This document shows positions 59,513 through 64,000 of a stretch of 64,000 bases of DNA, piece after piece. How positions within the stretch are numbered: the first letter of the stretch is position 1; each line of letters opens with the position of its first letter. The position numbers and the translations under genes were made by a program. The notes beneath the pieces were generated by a model. The model saw nothing but the letters and a program-made list of their open reading frames with translations. It had not been told where the DNA came from and searched no databases. Origin of the DNA: Enterobacter sp. Bisph1 (GTDB taxonomy: Bacteria > Pseudomonadota > Gammaproteobacteria > Enterobacterales > Enterobacteriaceae); contig NZ_JXAG01000051.1 of NCBI RefSeq assembly GCF_000814905.1, forward strand, positions 1 through 64,000, given 5' to 3'.

Positions 59513-61216
59513 ATGAATGCAAAGCATAATAAAAACCGATCGCTCTATATCCCTTATGCCGGCCCCGTGTTGCTGGAATTCCCGCTGCTGAACAAAGGCA
59601 GCGCTTTCAGCGTGGAGGAGCGCAACAGCTTTAACCTGCTTGGTCTGCTGCCTGAAGTGGTTGAAAGTATTGAGGAACAAGCCGAACGCGCATGGTTACA
59701 ATATCAGGGCTTTAAAACCGATATCGATAAGCATATCTATCTGCGCAATATTCAGGACACCAACGAAACCCTCTTTTACCGGCTGGTTGAAAATCATCTC
59801 GAAGAGATGATGCCGGTGATCTACACGCCCACCGTCGGCTGGGCCTGCGAACGTTTCTCGGACATCTATCGCCGCGCGCGCGGGGTGTTTATCTCCTGGC
59901 AAAACCGCGCCAGCATGGATGACATCCTGCAAAACGTGCCGAACCACAATATCAAAGTGATCGTCGTCACCGACGGCGAGCGCATTCTCGGCCTTGGCGA
60001 TCAGGGCATTGGTGGGATGGGCATTCCTATCGGCAAACTCTCTTTGTACACCGCCTGCGGCGGTATCAGCCCCGCTTACACCCTGCCGGTGGTGCTGGAT
60101 GTTGGCACCAACAACCAGCAGCTCATTAACGATCCGCTGTATATGGGCGCGCGCCACCCGCGTATTACCGGCGATGATTACTACGCCTTTGTCGATGAGT
60201 TTATCCAGGCGGTGAAACAGCGCTGGCCGGAGGCGCTACTGCAGTTTGAAGACTTCGCGCAGAAAAACGCCATGCCGCTGCTTAACCGCTACCGCGACGA
60301 AATCTGCTGCTTTAATGATGATATTCAGGGCACCGCAGCCGTGACCGTCGGCACGTTGATTGCCGCCAGCCGCGCGGCGGGCAGCCAGCTGAGCCATCAG
60401 AAGATTGTCTTCCTCGGCGCCGGTTCTGCCGGCTGCGGGATTGCCGAGCAGATCATCGCCCAGACCCAGCGTGAAGGCTTGAGCGAAGCCGATGCCCGAC
60501 AAAAAGTCTATATGGTGGATCGTTTCGGCCTGCTGACGGACGAAATGCCCAACCTGCTGCCGTTCCAGAACAAGCTGGTGCAGAAACGCGAGAATCTCAA
60601 CAACTGGGATACGGGTACGCAGAACGAAGCCCTGTCGCTGCTGGACGTGGTGCGTAACGTCAAACCGGATATCCTGATTGGCGTCTCCGGCCAGACCGGG
60701 CTGTTTACGGAAGAGATTATCCGCGAAATGCATAAACACTGCCCGCGTCCGATTATCATGCCGCTGTCGAATCCGACCTCACGCGTAGAAGCGACGCCGC
60801 AGGATATTATCAGCTGGACCGATGGCATGGCGCTGGTGGCGACCGGCAGTCCCTTCCCGCCGGTGCAGTGGCAAGATAAAACCTATCCTGTCGCCCAGTG
60901 CAACAACGCCTATATTTTTCCCGGTATTGGCCTGGGGGTTATCTCCTCCGGCGCATCGCGTATCACCGACGATATGCTGATGGCGGCCAGCGAAACTCTG
61001 GCGGAATACTCCCCGCTGCTGCTCAACGGCGAAGGGCTGGTGCTGCCGGCGCTGAAAGATATTCAGCCGGTTTCGCGCGCGATTGCTTTCGCCGTCGGCA
61101 AAATGGCGCAGCAACAGGGCGTGGCGGTAAAAACCTCGGCCGAGGCGCTGAAACAGGCGATTGATGATAATTTCTGGGAGCCGAAGTACCGCAACTACCG
61201 GCGCACCTCGATTTAA
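59513..61216 (+). CDS. maeA: NAD-dependent malic enzyme MaeA
   Basis: A 567-residue enzyme that oxidatively decarboxylates malate to pyruvate with NAD. Motifs: [35 protein letters not shown], catalytic/metal region [40 protein letters not shown], and the dinucleotide fold [16 protein letters not shown]. Length and sequence agree with E. coli MaeA (SfcA). AAGGAGTTGTAAG precedes ATG 59513. The sra-maeA order is conserved with E. coli. Confidence 0.96.
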   Translation: MNAKHNKNRSLYIPYAGPVLLEFPLLNKGSAFSVEERNSFNLLGLLPEVVESIEEQAERAWLQYQGFKTDIDKHIYLRNIQDTNETLFYRLVENHLEEMMPVIYTPTVGWACERFSDIYRRARGVFISWQNRASMDDILQNVPNHNIKVIVVTDGERILGLGDQGIGGMGIPIGKLSLYTACGGISPAYTLPVVLDVGTNNQQLINDPLYMGARHPRITGDDYYAFVDEFIQAVKQRWPEALLQFEDFAQKNAMPLLNRYRDEICCFNDDIQGTAAVTVGTLIAASRAAGSQLSHQKIVFLGAGSAGCGIAEQIIAQTQREGLSEADARQKVYMVDRFGLLTDEMPNLLPFQNKLVQKRENLNNWDTGTQNEALSLLDVVRNVKPDILIGVSGQTGLFTEEIIREMHKHCPRPIIMPLSNPTSRVEATPQDIISWTDGMALVATGSPFPPVQWQDKTYPVAQCNNAYIFPGIGLGVISSGASRITDDMLMAASETLAEYSPLLLNGEGLVLPALKDIQPVSRAIAFAVGKMAQQQGVAVKTSAEALKQAIDDNFWEPKYRNYRRTSI

Positions 61217-61329
61217 ATGCCCTACCCGGTGCCCCTGTGCGCCGGGTCTATCCCTGCTGGAAAATCATTCACTTTCCCGCTAAACTCCTTTTTACCCATT
61301 AACTTGATGAATATAAAAGGAGGTTTCTT

Positions 61330-61413
61330 ATGCTGTATTGTGAATTGTTTGACTATTCACATGCTTTTGGCGATCGCGCCAGCTCAAGCGTTATCGATAG
61401 CGTGCTGCGATAA
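61330..61413 (+). CDS. Short leader-type ORF upstream of the ABC-F gene
   Basis: A 27-codon frame, MLYCELFDYSHAFGDRASSS and VIDSVLR, starts at ATG 61330 with an excellent AAAGGAGG site eight bases before. Its 3' end lies within a strong RNA stem: GCTCAAGC (61382-61389) pairs with GCTTGAGC (61419-61426), and TTATCG (61391-61396) with CGATAA (61408-61413, the stop codon). The segment CTCAAG in the 5' arm can also pair with CTTGAG at 61505-61510, which overlaps the ribosome site of the ABC-F gene. So translation of this ORF could decide which pairing forms, as in attenuator leaders of other ABC-F genes. An alternative overlapping frame (Met at 61361 to 61480) is less well supported. The rest of 61217-61516 holds no other gene. 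Confidence 0.5.
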   Translation: MLYCELFDYSHAFGDRASSSVIDSVLR

Positions 61414-61510
61414 CTTCGGCTTGAGCGAAGACAACAAACCCTTCCCTTGGGCTTACCAGGTTATCGTCAGCGATGTTTGACGAGGCACGCTCGTGCCTGT
61501 AACTCTTGAG
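61382..61510 (+). promoter_or_regulatory. Candidate attenuator-like RNA structure before the ABC-F gene
   Basis: Two mutually exclusive helices share the CTCAAG segment at 61383-61388: one with 61420-61425 and one with 61505-61510 at the downstream ribosome site. A further hairpin, AGGCACG-CT-CGTGCCT (61483-61498), stands between. No T-run follows, so control of translation start is more likely than transcription termination. This is inferred from pairing only. Confidence 0.4.
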
Positions 61511-61516
61511 TAAGCA

Positions 61517-63226
61517 ATGAGCACATTATTATCTGCACAATCACTCCGTGTTGACACGGCGTTTGGTCCACTGTTTTCCGATCTCTCCTTCACCCTGAAA
61601 AAAGGCGATCGCCTTGGCCTTATTGGCGACAATGGCTGCGGCAAAAGTACCCTTTTAAAGGTGCTGGACGGTTCGCTATCCCCGCTTTCCGGCAATGTCA
61701 CCGTGGCGCATCAGTGCCTGCTGGCCCGCGTTGAACAACATCTTCCCGACGGGCTGTTAGCCATGACGCTGCTGGACGCGGTAATGGCGCAGCTGCCGCT
61801 GGCCGAGCGTGACAGTCAACGCTGGCGCGGTGAATCCCTGCTGGCAAATATGGGCTTAAGTTCGCAGGAGATTAACCTAACCGCCGCCACACTCAGCGGC
61901 GGACAGCATACCCGGCTGCTGCTGGCACGGGCGCTTATTCGCGAACCGGATCTGCTGCTGCTTGATGAGCCCGGCAACCATCTCGATCTGCCGACGCTTT
62001 TGTGGCTGGAGCAGTTCCTGCAGGGCTGGCCCGGCAGCTTTGTGCTGGTTTCCCACGATGCCACCCTGCTGGATGCGGTGACCAACGGCAGTTGGATCCT
62101 GCGCGATCGGCGGCTGCACTGTTTTGCACTTCCCTGTAGCGCGGCGCGACAGGCGCTGGACGCGCGGGATGAGAGTGATGCCCTGCGCCATAAAGCGGAG
62201 CAAAAAGAGATCGATCGCGTCAGCGCCAGCGCCAAACGGCTGGCGACCTGGGGGCGAATCTATGACAACGAGGATCTGGCACGTAAAGCGAAACAGATGG
62301 AGCGCCAGGTCGAACGCCTGAAAGAGAGTCAAACGGAGCTGACGGACGGCAGTCACTGGCGGTTGGCGTTGCACGGCGAAGCATTAAAAGCGGACCGTCT
62401 TTTAGAGATGGAACAGCTGGCGGTTGCCCCGGCTGTAGGTTTGCCTGCCCTGTTCACCGTGCCGCTGGCGCGGCTGAAAAGCGGCGACCGGGTGGCGATT
62501 GTCGGGCGTAACGGCTGCGGAAAATCGTCGCTGCTGCGGCTTATCTGGCGTGCTTACCAGCAGACGGAGGAAAACGGCCTGCGTTTGCATCCGCGCCTCA
62601 ATGCCGGGTATTACGACCAGACGCAGCAGCAGTTGCCCGATAACGCGACGCTGGTTGACGCGTTAGAACCGTTCGCCCCTTCCCCGCAGGATCGCAAGAT
62701 GGCGCTGATTGCCGCCGGTTTTGCCTGGGCGCGCCACGGGCAATATGTCGCAACCCTGAGCGGCGGCGAACGTTCCCGGCTGCTGTTTCTGGGCTTATCG
62801 CTGGCGCGTTTTAATCTGCTGATGCTTGATGAACCGACCAACCATCTTGATATGGCGGGTAAAGAGGCGCTGGCGCAGACCCTCGGACAGTTTAGCGGCG
62901 GCGTGCTGCTGGTGAGTCACGACCGAACGCTCATTACGGAAAGCTGTAACCGCTTCTGGCTGGTAGAGAACGGTGAACTGAGCGAGTGGCATGATCCGCA
63001 GGCGGTTTTTGCGCGCCTGAAGGAAAGTGTCGTCGGCGCAGATCCCGCCTCCGTTGCGCATAACGCCTCCGTCGAAACTGCGGCGGACATGGATGCCCTG
63101 CTGGAGGAGCTGATCGCGCTGGAAAGCCGGCTTGAAGAGGATCTGGCGCGTAAAGCGAAACACCAGAAACCACAGCTGCAGGCGCAGTGGCGCGAAGAGA
63201 TAGAACGTTTACGATTGATGTTGTAG
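61517..63226 (+). CDS. ABC-F family ATPase (tandem ATP-binding domains)
   Basis: A 569-residue soluble protein with two ABC domains and no membrane part. Domain 1: GDNGCGKST, LSGGQHTRLLLAR, LLLDEPGNHLD. Domain 2: GRNGCGKSS, LSGGERSRLLFLG, LMLDEPTNHLD, with switch His in VSHDRTL. A charged linker (about 215-275) joins them, and a coiled coil rich in Glu/Lys (DALLEELIALESRLEEDLAR) ends the chain. ABC-F proteins bind the ribosomal E site to relieve stalling, and some give antibiotic resistance. This one is not one of the four E. coli types I know well (EttA, Uup, YheS, YbiT). ATG 61517 follows GAGTAAGC; the leader ORF suggests translation-sensitive control. Confidence 0.9.
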   Translation: MSTLLSAQSLRVDTAFGPLFSDLSFTLKKGDRLGLIGDNGCGKSTLLKVLDGSLSPLSGNVTVAHQCLLARVEQHLPDGLLAMTLLDAVMAQLPLAERDSQRWRGESLLANMGLSSQEINLTAATLSGGQHTRLLLARALIREPDLLLLDEPGNHLDLPTLLWLEQFLQGWPGSFVLVSHDATLLDAVTNGSWILRDRRLHCFALPCSAARQALDARDESDALRHKAEQKEIDRVSASAKRLATWGRIYDNEDLARKAKQMERQVERLKESQTELTDGSHWRLALHGEALKADRLLEMEQLAVAPAVGLPALFTVPLARLKSGDRVAIVGRNGCGKSSLLRLIWRAYQQTEENGLRLHPRLNAGYYDQTQQQLPDNATLVDALEPFAPSPQDRKMALIAAGFAWARHGQYVATLSGGERSRLLFLGLSLARFNLLMLDEPTNHLDMAGKEALAQTLGQFSGGVLLVSHDRTLITESCNRFWLVENGELSEWHDPQAVFARLKESVVGADPASVAHNASVETAADMDALLEELIALESRLEEDLARKAKHQKPQLQAQWREEIERLRLML

Positions 63227-63232
63227 TGCGAT

Positions 63233-63261
63233 AAAACAGGCGCCGCCGGGCGCCTGTTTTT
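63233..63261. terminator. Terminator after the ABC-F gene
   Basis: ACAGGCGCC pairs with GGCGCCTGT; AAAA precedes and TTTTT follows, so it can act in both directions. It lies a few bases past the stop codon. Confidence 0.93.
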
Positions 63262-63425
63262 GGTGTGCGCCCGGCAAACTTGAACGGGAATGTAAACCTT
63301 AACTTTTTAACTTCCTGCCATTTAAACAAATAAGTAATTTATTTCATATATTTTAAGATGACGACGCTTTTTCTGAAAGATAAAACTACAGAACCTGATG
63401 AAATTTTCAACTTAAGGTGTGAAAA

Positions 63426-64000
63426 ATGCCCTGTAAAGAGGAAAGAATGGCCACTCTTATCCAACGGAAATGGCGGCAATCTCGGGAAGAGAAAAAAGAG
63501 ATCCCATATAACCTGGAGATGCTGATAATGAAAGTGGGCAGCAAAATCAAAGAGTTCGACCAAGCCAAACGATATCTGAATGAAGGTAAAATACTTTTAC
63601 AGGTTGATGCTTTTAGCCGTCAGCCTTTTATCGGGCATTCCTGTTTTTTTATCAATAATTTTCATCGCCGCCATTTAATAATAGGGGGTGTCAACAAGGT
63701 TGATGTAGACAGGCCACAATTTTATTCTAAATATCCTATTGTGCCTGCTCGCTTTCCCGGCTTGATTTTTAAAAAGCTGCCGGAGGAGCAGGAGAATCGA
63801 GCCGTTATCATTATTGATGCCGCTGGGCCTGAAGAGTGCAAAATTAAAGAACGCATCACTAAATTATGCCAATGGAATGTTTTACATGTTGTGAATGATG
63901 AATATACATGTTTTTTTGCCTTGGCATTGCAGGCTGAATGCGAATTTTTTAAAGACTTCCCCTACTCCTATGGTTATTTTTATAACTGTCATACATTTGT
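63426..64000 (+). CDS. Unidentified AT-rich gene, cut by the window end
   Basis: An open frame of 191 full codons from MPCKEERMATLIQRKW (ATG 63426, after AAGGTG; a stop precedes in frame) to the right edge, still open. Other possible starts are ATG 63447 and, after an internal AT-rich stretch, 63531. The protein is lysine/phenylalanine-rich with several Cys, includes GHSCFFINNFHRRHLIIGG and RAVIIIDAAGPEECKIKE, and shows no signal peptide or membrane helix. I do not recognise a family. The composition is clearly more AT-rich than the genes to its left, suggesting the beginning of another acquired segment. Confidence 0.6.
   Translation, partial: MPCKEERMATLIQRKWRQSREEKKEIPYNLEMLIMKVGSKIKEFDQAKRYLNEGKILLQVDAFSRQPFIGHSCFFINNFHRRHLIIGGVNKVDVDRPQFYSKYPIVPARFPGLIFKKLPEEQENRAVIIIDAAGPEECKIKERITKLCQWNVLHVVNDEYTCFFALALQAECEFFKDFPYSYGYFYNCHTF

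Noticed and set aside
1..64000. tRNA, rRNA genes or prophage structural genes
   Set aside because: No tRNA-like cloverleaf, rRNA segment or phage gene was noticed on either strand; the search was by eye, so short RNAs may be missed.

Overview
The window is a piece of enterobacterial chromosome. Close relatives of E. coli genes include tehA, yahO, digH, lysC, sra, maeA and a YebQ-type exporter, and further genes are typical of the Enterobacter/Kosakonia/Klebsiella group (dat-ddc, a BlrP1-type BLUF-EAL protein, aapJQMP). The genus is my inference. A perfect match to the enterobacterial dif site (15300-15327) and a perfect match to the matS consensus (36256-36268) place the window in the replication terminus.

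Left part (1-15.1 kb). A cellulose-synthase-like glycosyltransferase (running off the left edge) diverges from a five-gene operon: an OpgC-type acyltransferase, a putative outer-membrane protein, and a complete partner-switching set (receiver-PP2C phosphatase, STAS antagonist, HATPase). Then come tehA, yahO, a membrane protein overlapping an ECF-like sigma factor, digH and a DUF2132 gene. A second aspartokinase is transcribed divergently from dat-ddc, the aspartate-semialdehyde to 1,3-diaminopropane pathway. Its lysine-binding ACT site is altered at positions known to give lysine resistance.

Island next to dif (15.3-25.9 kb). This stretch is visibly AT-rich. It holds a decayed transposase, a secreted lectin-like/DUF3472 protein and five paralogous genes plus one 5' fragment. 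The five proteins share an invariant Cys/His/Asp arrangement resembling YopT/AvrPphB (C58) cysteine proteases. A LysR gene has been copied with them: one intact copy, one internally deleted copy and one 3' remnant, each just upstream of a protease-like gene. A GTGAT-N5-GTGAT element recurs in front of these genes. The LysR probably first regulated the divergent DHA2-type exporter, from which its intact copy is now separated. This family is the best candidate here for an undescribed system.

Middle (25.9-38.8 kb). A signalling and metabolic module: a FixJ-type regulator, a 1,850-residue kinase/ATPase/GAF/PAS/histidine-kinase protein, a single-domain receiver, two XapX membrane proteins and a YcaC-like hydrolase on the minus strand. 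Opposite lie a YtcJ-like amidohydrolase, a DoxX protein, an exporter with a C-terminal ABM-like domain, and a chloroperoxidase-type alpha/beta hydrolase.

Right part (38.8-64 kb). A four-gene alpha-fimbria operon (tip, usher, subunit, chaperone), a GNAT acetyltransferase, a diguanylate cyclase, and a blue-light phosphodiesterase with intact catalytic motifs. A GntR regulator follows, with a truncated and an intact MmgE/PrpD gene, a TauE/SafE permease and the aapJQMP amino-acid ABC transporter. After these come an Aer-like chemoreceptor, an orphan alginate lyase, sra, maeA, an ABC-F ATPase preceded by a short leader ORF with competing RNA pairings, and an unidentified AT-rich gene cut by the right edge.
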